NCBI RefSeq assembly: GCF_004004515.1
Contig: NZ_RXOL01000001.1
Span: 434,001-498,000, forward strand
Length of the DNA: 64,000 nt
Reading direction: 5' to 3'
Source of the DNA: Croceicoccus ponticola
GTDB taxonomy: Bacteria; Pseudomonadota; Alphaproteobacteria; Sphingomonadales; Sphingomonadaceae
The position numbers and the translations under genes are program-made. Position 1 is the stretch's first letter, and the number at the start of each line of letters is the position of its first letter. The notes beneath the pieces were generated by a model, which saw nothing but the letters and a program-made list of their open reading frames with translations, was not told the DNA's origin and made no database searches. Of this stretch, positions 37,076-46,765 are shown in pieces.

Positions 37076-38296
37076 TTGCGCATAGCCATTCTGTCGATGT
37101 TGGAGCCGCTGGCCGTGGATGGGCTGCTGACGCGTGCGGGGCTGCGCGTGAACGGCGAACCGGTTGTCGAGCAACAGCTCGAACTGGCCATCGCCGCCGG
37201 GGCGCAACGATTGCTCGTGCTGGCGGACCGCAGGGCAGTGGGACTTGACGACTTGGTCGCCGTGGCGGGGGATGGCGGACTGGACGTGCGGATCGTTGCC
37301 GATGCGCCGGGTCTGTGTTCCGAAGTGACGGCGGCGGACGAACTGCTAGTCTTTGGCGATGCGCTGGTCGCCGATCCGGTGCTTGCCCTACCGTTGCTGA
37401 CGGTGAGCGGGATCGTGACCGTCCCCATCGAAGAAGGATTAGCCGCCGGCTTCGAGCGAATCGACGCGGAATCGGCATGGGGCGGCATCCTTGTCATACC
37501 GGGCGCACTTGCCGAACGACTCCGCCAATTGCCGCGCGACTGCGACGTGGCGTCGTCGCTTCTGCGCATCGCCTTGATGGCGGGCGTCACGCCGCGCGGA
37601 GTCGAACCGCGCGCCATCGGCGACAAGCGCTGGACGATTGTCCGCAATGAAACCGAGGCACAGGCAATCGAAGCGCAACGATTGCGGCGCAGCCTTGCCG
37701 AAGCACGAGGACGCACCCCGGGTAGAGCGCTCGCCGGGTTCGTCGTGGGCCGTTTCGGCAACCGCCTGTTCGAAGCCGATCGTTCGCCCGCACTGGTATG
37801 GTGGGCGGCGCTGGCGCCCGCCGCCGCAGCGATTGCGCTGGCGGCATTCGCCATGTTCAGCGCGGCATTTTTCGCCATTGCGCTGGCCTGGCTGACCGTC
37901 CGGGGCGCAATGATCCTGGATGCGGCGGACAGGCAGGGTCGGATTGCGTCGGCATTACCGGACCGCAAACCGCTATTCGCGTTGCTGGCGGTCGACGTCC
38001 TGCTGCTTGTCGTGCTTGCCATGGCGCTGGGAGGGACGGTTGGCGCGGAAACGCTGGCCATGCTGGGTGCATGGTGCGTTTCGACGGTGTTTGTCTGCGT
38101 GGCCCGCATCGGCGCGGTCACGTTCCCGTTCATGCGCGCAAGACCATTTTTCGAAGACCGGTTCTCGCAAGCCATCGTGCTTCAACTTGCCCTATTCGGG
38201 GACGGTCTAGGCCTTATCGCCATGTCGGTCGTGATCTGTGTCATGATCATCTGGACGGGGCTGTTGACATTCGGCACGGTCCGCAGCGGAAAATAA
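37076..38296 (+). CDS. Nucleotidyltransferase-like/membrane fusion protein, function unknown
   Basis: A 406-aa protein (TTG start). Residues 1-~200 resemble a sugar/alcohol-phosphate nucleotidyltransferase fold: LRIAILSM..., GLRVNGEPVVEQQLELAIAAGAQRLLVLA and later SAWGGILVIPGA. The GGxGTR-type nucleotide loop is missing, so activity is doubtful. Residues ~235-400 hold five or six hydrophobic segments (ALVWWAALAPAAAAIALAAF, FALLAVDVLLLVVLAMALGG, LGLIAMSVVICVMIIWTGLL). The CDP-alcohol phosphotransferase signature D-G-x2-A-R is not seen. It may be a degenerate relative of bifunctional cytidylyltransferase/CDP-alcohol transferases. It is followed 29 nt later by the next gene. Confidence 0.65.
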   Translation: MRIAILSMLEPLAVDGLLTRAGLRVNGEPVVEQQLELAIAAGAQRLLVLADRRAVGLDDLVAVAGDGGLDVRIVADAPGLCSEVTAADELLVFGDALVADPVLALPLLTVSGIVTVPIEEGLAAGFERIDAESAWGGILVIPGALAERLRQLPRDCDVASSLLRIALMAGVTPRGVEPRAIGDKRWTIVRNETEAQAIEAQRLRRSLAEARGRTPGRALAGFVVGRFGNRLFEADRSPALVWWAALAPAAAAIALAAFAMFSAAFFAIALAWLTVRGAMILDAADRQGRIASALPDRKPLFALLAVDVLLLVVLAMALGGTVGAETLAMLGAWCVSTVFVCVARIGAVTFPFMRARPFFEDRFSQAIVLQLALFGDGLGLIAMSVVICVMIIWTGLLTFGTVRSGK

Positions 38297-38316
38297 CGCG
38301 CCCTTAACCATGGGGT

Positions 38317-38324
38317 GCTAGGTC
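38317..38324 (+). promoter_or_regulatory. Putative -10 element GCTAGGTC for the downstream gene pair
   Basis: The TAGGTC core (38319-38324) ends exactly 7 nt before the in-frame ATG at 38332, the same spacing as at mrcA and the 2-hydroxyacid dehydrogenase gene. No good -35 is visible and no Shine-Dalgarno precedes either ATG. Confidence 0.3.
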
Positions 38325-38325
38325 G

Positions 38326-39294
38326 ATGGACATGGGCGAAGTCGAAAAGGCCACGGGCCTACAGTCTGTGATGCGCGTCGAGCTGAAGCGCGGCGACCGT
38401 GTACTAAGTGCACGGGGCGTCGTATTGCGCCAGCTTATCGCGACCGAGGATCGCTCGATGTTTTCCGACGCCATCGTCGCGAGAGTGCGCGCGATGGCCG
38501 AAGACATGGCCCGGCAAGTCGGATTTTTCCTCGCTCAGGCGGCTGGCGAAACAGATCCGCGGGCTTGGGCCAATTCGATAACCGAGCCGCTTTCGGGCGC
38601 CTTGATCGACGAACCCGTCATCGTCGATCACCTGCACTCGGTCGCCCTGGAATGGCAGTTGACCGAATCGATGCAGCGCCGCGCGGGGGTCGATCCTTCA
38701 CTTTCGCCATTGTTGCAGGCGCTGATCGGTGCAGACGATCCCACGAGCTCTGCGCTTGCGATGGATTTGCTCACGTCTCAGGCCGCATTCGCACGGCATC
38801 AGCAACGGATGAGCCTGCCGATCAACGAACTGCCGGCCGAAGTCCTGTTCTCCCTTCTCGAAACGCTTCGCCACGCCGTTGCGGGCGATCCTGCGTTCGA
38901 AGCGCACGCCCGCACAGCCGAACACACGATCCGGCAGGGCTACGACGAATCGCAGTGCCGGATTTCGCTTGCCAACCGGCTGGTCGCGGCGCTGGGGGCG
39001 GGGGCCTTTGCCGCGCTTTCGATCACTCATGCCGGCGTGCCCGTATTTCTTTCCGCGCTTGCTGCGGCAACCGGCGATCCACGCGACACCGTCGCGGTTT
39101 CCACCAGCGAGAGCCAACTTGCCCGTCTTGCCCTGTCGTTGCGGGCAGCGGGTCTTTCGAACAACGAGATCGAGCGCGAGTTCTACGCGATCCATCCCGA
39201 CATCACGCTTCCCGACGGGTTCGGGCGCATGCAGGGTAACGATGCCCGCGCACTGCTGACCGGTCAGGTTTCTGGCGACGATGGCCGGGGCTGA
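38326..39294 (+). CDS. Uncharacterised helical protein upstream of a histidine-kinase-like gene
   Basis: A 322-aa (or 320-aa if started at ATG 38332) soluble, helix-rich protein with no signal peptide or membrane segment. It contains repeated Ala/Leu helices and a segment AALSITHAGVPVFLSALAAATGDPRDTVA that recalls DUF2336-type helical repeat proteins of alphaproteobacteria, but the match is weak. It overlaps the next gene by 14 nt, so the two are co-expressed. This suggests a partner role in the same signalling path. I do not assign a function. Confidence 0.65.
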   Translation: MDMGEVEKATGLQSVMRVELKRGDRVLSARGVVLRQLIATEDRSMFSDAIVARVRAMAEDMARQVGFFLAQAAGETDPRAWANSITEPLSGALIDEPVIVDHLHSVALEWQLTESMQRRAGVDPSLSPLLQALIGADDPTSSALAMDLLTSQAAFARHQQRMSLPINELPAEVLFSLLETLRHAVAGDPAFEAHARTAEHTIRQGYDESQCRISLANRLVAALGAGAFAALSITHAGVPVFLSALAAATGDPRDTVAVSTSESQLARLALSLRAAGLSNNEIEREFYAIHPDITLPDGFGRMQGNDARALLTGQVSGDDGRG

Positions 39295-40618
39295 AACCCT
39301 GAACGATACGGCGACCGAACCGCTGGTCGCACGCAGCGATGCGGCCGACCGGCTGATCGCCGCCGACGGGCCGATCGCAGAATTGCAGACGGCCTGCGGG
39401 GGCGAGATCCCGGGATTGATCGCTGCGCCCGATCTTTTGGAACTGGTGCGCAAGGCGCGCAGCTTCGGTATGCGTCTTGGCCGTCCGCTGGCCATGCGCC
39501 ATGCCACGGGCAAGCTTGAAGGCTGGGCCGAAGTCGAACCCGATGGCAACGGTTGCACGGTCCGGCTTTCGGATTGGCGCCGGACGCAAACCCCGATCAC
39601 TGTCCCCAGCGGAGACGAAACCCGCTTTGCCATCGAGAGCCTGCTTGCCGAAGGTGTCGTCTGGCTGGACGAGGGGCAAAGCGTGCTGGCGCTCGAAAGC
39701 CAGGCGGCGGATCTTGAAACGCTGGTCGGCAGGGCGCGGGCAATGCGGGGCGAGCATTGGACGCGACTTTTCGATTTTTCGGACGGCGACGACACGCCGG
39801 CGATCTGGCGAGCACGCAGCGGCATGCTTGTCGGTGTCGCCGGGTCGCCGCGTCAATGGCAATTGCTGTTGATTCCGGCCAGCGTCGGGTTCCGGCTGCT
39901 GTTGCGCCCGATTGGCGATATCGAGCACGACGGTGCCGATGCCGATCTTTTGCCGCGCAACCTGTTGCGTGACGAACTGGGCCCGGCGCTCCACGATCCG
40001 GTGCGGCGCATAATTCGCCAGGCGGAAGCGATACGCGACAGACTGGCTGGGCCGTTGCCAAGCGAATATCGCGAATATGCGGTCGATATCGTGCGGGCGG
40101 GCAAGCACTTGCGCGAGCTGGCCGATGAACTCGGCGATGCCGAGGCGATCGAACACGGTACGATGGAGATCGCGACCGAGCCGGTGGGCTTGGCGGATAC
40201 GATCGAAGCGGCTTGCCGGCTTCTGCAGGTGCAGGCCGAGGCTCGCAAAGTGACCTTGGCACCGGCGCAGACCGACTTGATTGCGTTGGTCGATCGCCGC
40301 CGCGTGCTGCAGATCCTGCTCAACATAATCGGCAACGCGATCGATTATGGGCCGGGAAATGCCACAGTCCGGATCGACGCCGAAAAATTGGGCGACTTTG
40401 CCGAAATCCGCATCGACGACGAAGGCGAGGGCCTGTCGGACGAGGATCGCCTGCGCATGTTCGACAAATTCGAACGACTTGGTCGCAGCGGGGACTCCGG
40501 TTCCGGCTTGGGGCTTTATATCGCCTTGATGCTGAGCCGCGCAATGGGCGGCTCGGTCGAAGCGCAGGAACGCCCCGGAGGCGGCAACAGCTTTGTCATC
40601 AGGCTGCCGTTAGCCTGA
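39281..40618 (+). CDS. Sensor histidine kinase-like protein with a degenerate H-box
   Basis: A 445-aa soluble protein with no membrane segments. The C-terminal HATPase domain is intact: N-box ILLNIIGNAIDYG (N348, N352), G1 DDEGEGLS, F-box FDKFERL and G2 GSGSGLGLYIAL. The dimerisation helix preceding it reads DELGPALHDPVRRIIRQAEAI (231-251). Aligned on the conserved Pro of HELRTPL, the phospho-acceptor His position is Pro235, while a His (238) lies three residues later. The N-terminal ~220 residues have no recognised sensor domain. No response regulator is adjacent. It may be a pseudokinase or use another His. Confidence 0.8.
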   Translation: MAGAETLNDTATEPLVARSDAADRLIAADGPIAELQTACGGEIPGLIAAPDLLELVRKARSFGMRLGRPLAMRHATGKLEGWAEVEPDGNGCTVRLSDWRRTQTPITVPSGDETRFAIESLLAEGVVWLDEGQSVLALESQAADLETLVGRARAMRGEHWTRLFDFSDGDDTPAIWRARSGMLVGVAGSPRQWQLLLIPASVGFRLLLRPIGDIEHDGADADLLPRNLLRDELGPALHDPVRRIIRQAEAIRDRLAGPLPSEYREYAVDIVRAGKHLRELADELGDAEAIEHGTMEIATEPVGLADTIEAACRLLQVQAEARKVTLAPAQTDLIALVDRRRVLQILLNIIGNAIDYGPGNATVRIDAEKLGDFAEIRIDDEGEGLSDEDRLRMFDKFERLGRSGDSGSGLGLYIALMLSRAMGGSVEAQERPGGGNSFVIRLPLA

Positions 40619-40622
40619 ATTC

Positions 40623-40844
40623 TCAGGGCTCGCGCTTGCGCGCCCGTGACAGCCAGATCAACACAGCACCGACGGCGGCCGTGAGAAGGCCGTACGTCGT
40701 CCATTCGCGCCGATCCAGCATGAAGCTTTCAGGCGGCCACATGATGATGCCGAGGCCCTGAAGCGCCCAGAACAAGCCGGATAGAAAAAGGGCGACGCCC
40801 AGAACCCTGATGAGGATTTTCATCCTGATGAGGAATTTCGGCAT
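40623..40844 (-). CDS. Small hypothetical membrane protein
   Basis: A 73-aa product with two membrane helices (ILIRVLGVALFLSGLFWALQGLGIIMW and TTYGLLTAAVGAVLIWLSRA) and a basic C-terminus. The central WPPESFMLDRREW motif between helices is typical of a small, widespread but unnamed proteobacterial membrane family. The start could also be the Met at residue 8 (40823). It lies 26 nt downstream of gltA on the same strand and is convergent with the kinase-like gene. Confidence 0.6.
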   Translation of the reverse strand: MPKFLIRMKILIRVLGVALFLSGLFWALQGLGIIMWPPESFMLDRREWTTYGLLTAAVGAVLIWLSRARKREP

Positions 40845-40870
40845 CGCCCCGTCTTTTCCTGTCTAACCGA

Positions 40871-42157
40871 TCAACGCTGGCTGAGCGGAACGTAGTCGCG
40901 CTGCGCCGGGCCGGTGTAAAGCTGACGCGGGCGACCGATACGCTGGCCGGGATCGGAAATCATTTCATTCCACTGTGCGACCCAGCCGACGGTGCGTGCC
41001 AGCGCAAAGAGCGCGGTGAACATCGTGGTCGGGAAGCCGATCGCGGAAAGGATGACGCCTGAGTAGAAGTCGACGTTGGGGAACAGCTTTTTTTCGACGA
41101 AATAATCGTCGTTGAGCGCCATTTCCTCAAGCCGCAGGGCCACTTCGAAAACGGGGTCCTTGACCTTGAGCGCGTCGAAAACCTCGCGCACGGTTTTCTG
41201 CATCACGGTCGCGCGCGGATCGTAGTTCTTGTAGACGCGGTGACCAAAGCCCATCAGACGGAACGGATCGTCCTTGTTCTTCGCCCGTTCGATGTAATGC
41301 GGGATCCGGTCTGGCGTGCCGATTTCCTGAAGCATGTTGAGCGCCGCTTCGTTTGCGCCGCCATGTGCCGGGCCCCACAAGCAAGCGATACCGGCCGCGA
41401 TGCAAGCAAACGGATTCGCGCCCGACGACCCGGCAAGACGCACGGTCGAGGTCGAGGCGTTCTGTTCGTGGTCGGCGTGGAGGATGAAAATCCGGTCCAT
41501 CGCCTTTTCGACCGCCGGGATCACCTCGTATTCTTCGGCAGGAACGCCAAAGGTCATGCGCAGGAAGTTGCCGGTATAGCTCAGCGAGTTGTCCGGATAG
41601 AGGAAGGGCTGGCCGATCGAATACTTGTAAGCCATCGCCGCGATAGTCGGCATCTTGGCGATCAGGCGGTGCGAACTGATCGTGCGGTGCGCGGGATCGG
41701 CAATGTCGGTGCTGTCGTGATAGAACGCGGAGAGCGCTCCCACGACGCCGCACATGATCGCCATCGGGTGCGCATCGCGCCGGAAACCCTGGTAAAAACC
41801 ACGAAGCTGGTCATGCAGCATCGTATGGCGGCTGATCGTGTAGTTGAACTTTTCGTATTCCTCAGGGCTCGGCAATTCGCCGTTCAGCAAGAGATACGAA
41901 ACTTCCATGAAGCTCGACTGCTCGGCCAGTTGGCCGATGGGATAACCGCGGTGAAGCAGGATGCCTTCTTCGCCGTCGATATAGGTCAGACCTGAATCGC
42001 AACTGGCCGTCGATGTGAATCCGGGGTCATAGGTGAACATCCCGGTTTTGCCGTACATCTTGCCGATGTCGATCACGTCGGGACCGATTGTCCCGCTTTT
42101 CATAGGGAAATCGAATTCGCCGCCTCCGGCTGTCAGATGGGCCGTCTTATCCGCCAC
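40871..42157 (-). CDS. gltA: Citrate synthase
   Basis: Condenses acetyl-CoA and oxaloacetate to citrate, entering the TCA cycle; a 428-aa type II (hexameric, NADH-sensitive class) enzyme. Catalytic residues: His in [13 protein letters not shown], His in [15 protein letters not shown] and Asp in [14 protein letters not shown]. The GTG start at 42157 is preceded by GGAGG 9 nt upstream and gives the family opening [18 protein letters not shown]; a longer frame to 42328 runs into gltX. It sits 16 nt after gltX and is probably cotranscribed. Confidence 0.96.
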   Translation of the reverse strand: MADKTAHLTAGGGEFDFPMKSGTIGPDVIDIGKMYGKTGMFTYDPGFTSTASCDSGLTYIDGEEGILLHRGYPIGQLAEQSSFMEVSYLLLNGELPSPEEYEKFNYTISRHTMLHDQLRGFYQGFRRDAHPMAIMCGVVGALSAFYHDSTDIADPAHRTISSHRLIAKMPTIAAMAYKYSIGQPFLYPDNSLSYTGNFLRMTFGVPAEEYEVIPAVEKAMDRIFILHADHEQNASTSTVRLAGSSGANPFACIAAGIACLWGPAHGGANEAALNMLQEIGTPDRIPHYIERAKNKDDPFRLMGFGHRVYKNYDPRATVMQKTVREVFDALKVKDPVFEVALRLEEMALNDDYFVEKKLFPNVDFYSGVILSAIGFPTTMFTALFALARTVGWVAQWNEMISDPGQRIGRPRQLYTGPAQRDYVPLSQR

Positions 42158-42173
42158 TTTTGGTTCCCTCCAT

Positions 42174-43676
42174 TCATGGTTTGGCAGGAGTGCCGCCTTC
42201 GGCTGCCGCGGCTTCGGCCTGCGCAGCGATGCGCGCAAGGCTTTCGTCGCGGCCCAGAAGGACCAGCACGTCGAAAATTCCGGGTGATGTCGCCTGCCCG
42301 GTAAGAGCGGCGCGCAAGGGTTGTGCAAGTTTGCCGAGGCCCAGGCCGCGTGCCTCTGCCATCGTCTTCAAGTGCTCCTCGAGGCTCCCGCTCGACCAGT
42401 CGTCGTACGCATCCAATTCGCGCAGGATATCGGCAAGCAAGCTGCGAGCGCCCTCATCCAGCAGGCTCATCGCCTTTTCGTCCATCGGCAGGGGCCGATT
42501 GCGGAACAGGAACAGTGCGCCCGCGGCGAGTTCGTCGAGGTTTTTGGCTCGCGCCTTCAACGACGGCATCGCGTCGGTAAGCAGCGCGATGTCGCGCGTT
42601 GCATCGAAACCGGGTTCCAACGCCGCGATGCGCGGAGCCGCCAATCCGGCGAGGCGGGCATCGTCGGCCTCCCGCATGTAAAGGCCGTTCATGTTGGCCA
42701 GTTTTTTGAAATCGAACCGCGAAGGACTTTTGCCGACGGCCGAAAGGTCGAACAAGGCGATGGCTTCTTCGCGCGTGAAGATTTCCTGGTCGCCATGGCC
42801 CCAGCCAAGTCGAAGCAGGTAATTGTTCACCGCTTCCGGCAACAGCCCCAGTTCGTCGCGATAGGCATCGACACCCATCGCTCCGTGGCGCTTCGACAGC
42901 TTTGCCCCGTCGGCTCCGTGGATCAGCGGGATGTGGGCATAGACCGGCTGTTCCCAGCCGCCCTCGATCGCTTCCATCGCGCGATAGATCGGCAATTGGC
43001 GAAAGGCATTGTTGAGATGATCGTCGCCGCGAATGACGTGCGTGACGCCCATGTCATGATCGTCGACCACGACCGCGAGCATATATGTGGGCGTACCGTC
43101 CGAGCGGAGCAGGATGTAATCGTCGATTTCGACGTTCTTGACCCTGACCGTACCTTGCACGGCATCGTCGATAACCGTTTCTCCCTCGACCGGGGTCTTC
43201 AGGCGGATCACATAGGGCGCGCCTTCGGGTGCTTCGGCAGGGTCACGGTCTCGCCAGCGCCCGTCGTAACGCATGGGTTGCTTCTTTTCGCGCTGTTCGG
43301 CGCGCATCGCATCAAGCTCGTCAGACGTGGCAAAGCATTTGTAGGCATGGCCCGCGCTCAGCAATTCGTACGCGACCGCGGCATGACGTTCGGCCCGCTG
43401 GGACTGGAACACCGGCGGCTCGTCGTAATCGAGACCGAGCCAGTTCAGCCCGTCGAGGATTGCGTCGATCGCAGCCTCTGTCGAACGGGCACGGTCGGTA
43501 TCTTCGATCCGCAGCAGCGCCTTGCCGCCATGATGGCGGGCGAAGAGCCAGTTGAACAGCGCCGTGCGGGCGCCGCCGATGTGCAGGAACCCGGTGGGAG
43601 AGGGCGCGAAACGCGTAACAACCAGCCGACCGGCGCCATTCGCGCCGTTGCCAACTGTCGCCGAACCGCTTGCCAT
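42174..43676 (-). CDS. gltX: Glutamate--tRNA ligase
   Basis: A 500-aa class I aminoacyl-tRNA synthetase that charges tRNA-Glu. The HIGH motif is [27 protein letters not shown] is [12 protein letters not shown], and the anticodon-binding domain fills the C-terminus. ATG 43676 has a Shine-Dalgarno-like AAAGGAAAG upstream; the in-frame extension to 43883 is antisense to comEC. The N-terminus carries ~18 extra residues ([18 protein letters not shown]) before the family start. It is divergent from comEC. Confidence 0.96.
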   Translation of the reverse strand: MASGSATVGNGANGAGRLVVTRFAPSPTGFLHIGGARTALFNWLFARHHGGKALLRIEDTDRARSTEAAIDAILDGLNWLGLDYDEPPVFQSQRAERHAAVAYELLSAGHAYKCFATSDELDAMRAEQREKKQPMRYDGRWRDRDPAEAPEGAPYVIRLKTPVEGETVIDDAVQGTVRVKNVEIDDYILLRSDGTPTYMLAVVVDDHDMGVTHVIRGDDHLNNAFRQLPIYRAMEAIEGGWEQPVYAHIPLIHGADGAKLSKRHGAMGVDAYRDELGLLPEAVNNYLLRLGWGHGDQEIFTREEAIALFDLSAVGKSPSRFDFKKLANMNGLYMREADDARLAGLAAPRIAALEPGFDATRDIALLTDAMPSLKARAKNLDELAAGALFLFRNRPLPMDEKAMSLLDEGARSLLADILRELDAYDDWSSGSLEEHLKTMAEARGLGLGKLAQPLRAALTGQATSPGIFDVLVLLGRDESLARIAAQAEAAAAEGGTPAKP

Positions 43677-43735
43677 CTCGCAATCTTTCCTTTCATTAAC
43701 AGTCTGGAAGACCGCAAACGGGGGAACGGCGAGAC

Positions 43736-45913
43736 ATGACTGAAAGTGTCGCCATAACGTCCACGGTAACGGAGCGGGCTCCGCTATCTTCGCAGGTGCG
43801 GCAATGGGGAAGCTTGCGCGATTTGTCCAGCCCGACTTGCTGGGAGAATGCGCTCGCTGCCCGCCCGTTCGAACGCATGTCATGGCTCGCGGTCGCGATG
43901 TTGGGCGGCATATATGCGTGGTTCGCGCTTCCCGGGCCCGGAGAATGGATTTTATTCATAGGGTTATCCGGCATAGTTGCAGGCGGTTCGATGATCCTGT
44001 TCGATCCCGGACGCTTCGCGTTGGTCCGCAATGCGATCATGGCGATGGCGCTCGCCGCCGCCGCCGGTCTCGTCCTCGTCTGGGTGCGGTCGGAGCTGGT
44101 CGGAACGCCTGGAATAGGACGACCAATGGCCGGATCGTTCGCATTCCGGATCGTCGAACGACAGGACGCGGTAGGCAATGAGGAGAAGACCCGCCTTACG
44201 GTCGTAGTCAGCGGCGCGATGCAATCGCCGATGGTGGCGCGGATCAATTTGCCGGAGCGATTCGACGACCAAGCGCTTGTGCCCGGAACGATCGCGAGCG
44301 CTCGTCTGCGGTTGATTCCCCCTGCGCGTGCCGTCGCTCCCGGAGCCTATGACCCTGCTCGCGTCGCATGGTTCGAAGGGATTGCGGCAACTGGTTCTGT
44401 CTTGTCGCGGCCAGCTATCGCCGCAGGATCGTCCATTGCTGAAAAGAAGGGCATGCGCGAGCGCCTTGCCGAACAGGTCCGCACGCGCATGGCAGAGGCG
44501 GGCAGCGAACCGTCGGTGGCGGCCATGGCGGGCACGCTGATCACAGGCAACAGGGCTGGTATCGCGAAATCCGATGCGCAGGCCATGCGCGATGCTGGAC
44601 TTGCGCACCTCCTTTCGATCAGCGGCCTGCATGTCGCGGCGGTTATCTCCATAACCTGGTTGATCGCCATGCGGTCGCTGGCGCTGATTCCATGGGTCGC
44701 GTTGCGGGTACCGTTGCCGCTGATGGCTTCGCTGCTCGCTGCGCTTTCGGGGTTAGGCTACACTTTGCTGACTGGCGCTGCCCTGCCAACGATCCGGTCG
44801 TGCATCGCCGCAATGCTCGTCCTCACCGCCCTGGCGCTGGGGCGGCAGGCGCTTTCGATGCGCTTAATCGCGGTGGCAGCTATCGCCGTGCTGCTGTTCT
44901 GGCCCGAAGCGGCCATCTCGCCCAGCTTTCAGCTCAGTTTTGCTGCGGTCATGGCCATTGTGGCAGTGCAAAATGCACCGCCAGTTACTCGTTTTCGGGA
45001 ACGCTTGCGCGGATCGGGGCTTGTCGGCCGTGCAGCCGGGTGGCTGGCTTTGTTATTTATTACCGGTGTTGTTATCGAGCTTTCGCTATTGCCGCTGGTC
45101 CTGTTTCATTTCCATCGGTCTGGAATATATGGGGCGTTCGTCAATCTCGTCGCCATCCCGTTGACGACTATCGCGATCATGCCGCTGCTCGCACTGGCGC
45201 TGGTTACCGATCTTATCGGACTTGGCTCCCCCGCGTGGTGGTTGGCGACGCAATCGATCAGCGGTGTGCTCGAACTGGCTCGTTTTGCTGCCGCCGCTCC
45301 CGGTTCCGCGCGTTTTTCGCCGGTCGTTCCGGTCTCGACTGTTGGATTAATCGCCATGGGTGCGTTCTGGATCGCACTATGGTCGGGAAGGGGCAGGATG
45401 CTGGGCGCATTTCCCGTGGTCCTCGGCGGCGTGATGCTTGCCACGAATTCAGCGCCCGACCTGATGGTATCGGGCGATGGACGGCACCTAGCGCTCAGTG
45501 GTCCGAATGGTCTGACCTTCATGCTTCGGGGCGGCGACAGCTTTAGCGGCAGGGCCCTCGCGGAGCTTTCCGGGATCGCGCCAGAGAGGGTGAATTCGGA
45601 AACACGAAGTCTGCAGGATTGGCCGGGTGCCCGCTGTAACGAGGATTTTTGCGCCCTGACCGCCGGAAGACCGGATCGGCCGGTAAACTTGCTCGTCGCG
45701 CTAGGTCCTGGCCGAACTTATGCGGACAGCTTGAAAAACGCATGCGAACAAAGCGACGTTGTCGTGGCGGAAAGCCCACTTTCGCGTTCATGCCAGCCGC
45801 GCTGGCTTAAACTGGACGGACGCGAACTTTCCCGCAGGGGAGGTGCAACCATCGATTTTTCAACGCGAGCTGTCCGCCATGTCCGGCCCGGCGGCGACCG
45901 TCATGGCTGGTAA
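43736..45913 (+). CDS. comEC: ComEC/Rec2 family DNA-uptake channel protein
   Basis: A polytopic inner-membrane protein (725 aa) of the ComEC/Rec2 family, which forms the DNA-translocation channel in natural transformation. The competence-domain signature is [23 protein letters not shown], followed by the [27 protein letters not shown] region and [18 protein letters not shown]. An N-terminal OB-like DUF4131 region lies at ~60-240. The C-terminal part after ~570 is a short remnant of the metallo-beta-lactamase-like domain without the HxHxDH metal site, as in shorter ComEC forms. Other competence genes are not in the window. Confidence 0.92.
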   Translation: MTESVAITSTVTERAPLSSQVRQWGSLRDLSSPTCWENALAARPFERMSWLAVAMLGGIYAWFALPGPGEWILFIGLSGIVAGGSMILFDPGRFALVRNAIMAMALAAAAGLVLVWVRSELVGTPGIGRPMAGSFAFRIVERQDAVGNEEKTRLTVVVSGAMQSPMVARINLPERFDDQALVPGTIASARLRLIPPARAVAPGAYDPARVAWFEGIAATGSVLSRPAIAAGSSIAEKKGMRERLAEQVRTRMAEAGSEPSVAAMAGTLITGNRAGIAKSDAQAMRDAGLAHLLSISGLHVAAVISITWLIAMRSLALIPWVALRVPLPLMASLLAALSGLGYTLLTGAALPTIRSCIAAMLVLTALALGRQALSMRLIAVAAIAVLLFWPEAAISPSFQLSFAAVMAIVAVQNAPPVTRFRERLRGSGLVGRAAGWLALLFITGVVIELSLLPLVLFHFHRSGIYGAFVNLVAIPLTTIAIMPLLALALVTDLIGLGSPAWWLATQSISGVLELARFAAAAPGSARFSPVVPVSTVGLIAMGAFWIALWSGRGRMLGAFPVVLGGVMLATNSAPDLMVSGDGRHLALSGPNGLTFMLRGGDSFSGRALAELSGIAPERVNSETRSLQDWPGARCNEDFCALTAGRPDRPVNLLVALGPGRTYADSLKNACEQSDVVVAESPLSRSCQPRWLKLDGRELSRRGGATIDFSTRAVRHVRPGGDRHGW

Positions 45914-46002
45914 ACCGTTGGGGTGTCGGCATGCCGCAAATCTGGCTTGGTTCAGCGGCCGGCGACTACCACCAGCCTAACAACACCAAAGTTCCCGGCC
46001 CC

Positions 46003-46686
46003 TTAGTGATAGCGCCTAAGCAAGCCGGCAAGCCTGCCCTGCACCTGTACCTCGTCCGCGCTGTAAATCTGCGGCTCGTAGGCAGCGTTGGCGGGGTCGA
46101 GACGGATCATGCCATTTTCGCGACGGAGATACTTCAGCGTAGCTTCCTCACCCCGGACGAGTGCGACGATGATCTCGCCATCGCGGGCAGTGTCGGTTTT
46201 GCGCACCAAGGCGAAATCGCCATCGAAAATCCCGGCCTCGATCATCGAATCGCCCGACACCTCAAGCGCGTAATGCTCGCCAGTCCCCAAGAGTGCGGCG
46301 GGCACGGGCAGCATCTGCGAGCTTTCCATCGCCTCGATCGGAACGCCGGCCGCGATCCGGCCATGGAGGGGTATCTCGATCACGTCGTTGGCCACAAATG
46401 GTCGTGGCTGGGTCTTTGCCCGTGGCAATTCCACGATGTTTGAAGCGGAGGGGCGTGTCGTGCCGGTCACATCATCGGGCTGGCGCAAAATCTCGAGCGC
46501 GCGGGCCCGGTTCGGAAGGCGGCGGATAAAGCCCCGCTCTTCCAACGCGGAAATAAGCCGGTGCACGCCCGACTTCGATTTCAGGTCGAGCGCTTTCTTC
46601 ATTTCTTCGAACGACGGCGAAATGCCCGATTCTTCGAGCCGCCGCTGGATGAATTGCAGCAGCTCGTGCTGCTTGCGCGTGAGCAT
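46003..46686 (-). CDS. lexA: LexA repressor
   Basis: The SOS repressor/autoprotease (227 aa). The N-terminal winged helix covers ~1-65 ([32 protein letters not shown]). The cleavage site is A113-G114 in [12 protein letters not shown], and the catalytic pair is S147 (EVSGDSMIE) and K185 ([10 protein letters not shown]). DNA damage activates RecA-stimulated self-cleavage. The ATG has AAGGAC upstream. It has its own promoter with a SOS box just after moeA, indicating autoregulation. Confidence 0.97.
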   Translation of the reverse strand: MLTRKQHELLQFIQRRLEESGISPSFEEMKKALDLKSKSGVHRLISALEERGFIRRLPNRARALEILRQPDDVTGTTRPSASNIVELPRAKTQPRPFVANDVIEIPLHGRIAAGVPIEAMESSQMLPVPAALLGTGEHYALEVSGDSMIEAGIFDGDFALVRKTDTARDGEIIVALVRGEEATLKYLRRENGMIRLDPANAAYEPQIYSADEVQVQGRLAGLLRRYH

Positions 46687-46716
46687 GACTTTTGTCCTTA
46701 TTCGCCGTTCCGATGC

Positions 46717-46759
46717 GAACGAATAAGGAACAATTAAGAAACAAAATCGGTCTCGTCAA
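46717..46759 (-). promoter_or_regulatory. lexA promoter with alphaproteobacterial SOS box
   Basis: -35 TTGACG (46759-46754), 17-bp spacer, -10 TAATTG (46736-46731). A direct repeat GTTC-N7-GTTC (46731-46717, read on the minus strand) overlaps the end of the -10; this is the LexA operator type known in alphaproteobacteria. An additional inverted half-site gives GTTC-N6-GAAC at 46707-46720. LexA binding here would block its own promoter. Confidence 0.8.
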
Positions 46760-46765
46760 GCCGGG

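Noticed and set aside
42321-43739. 472-codon plus-strand frame opposite gltX
   Set aside because: Shadow of gltX; no ribosome site or domain.
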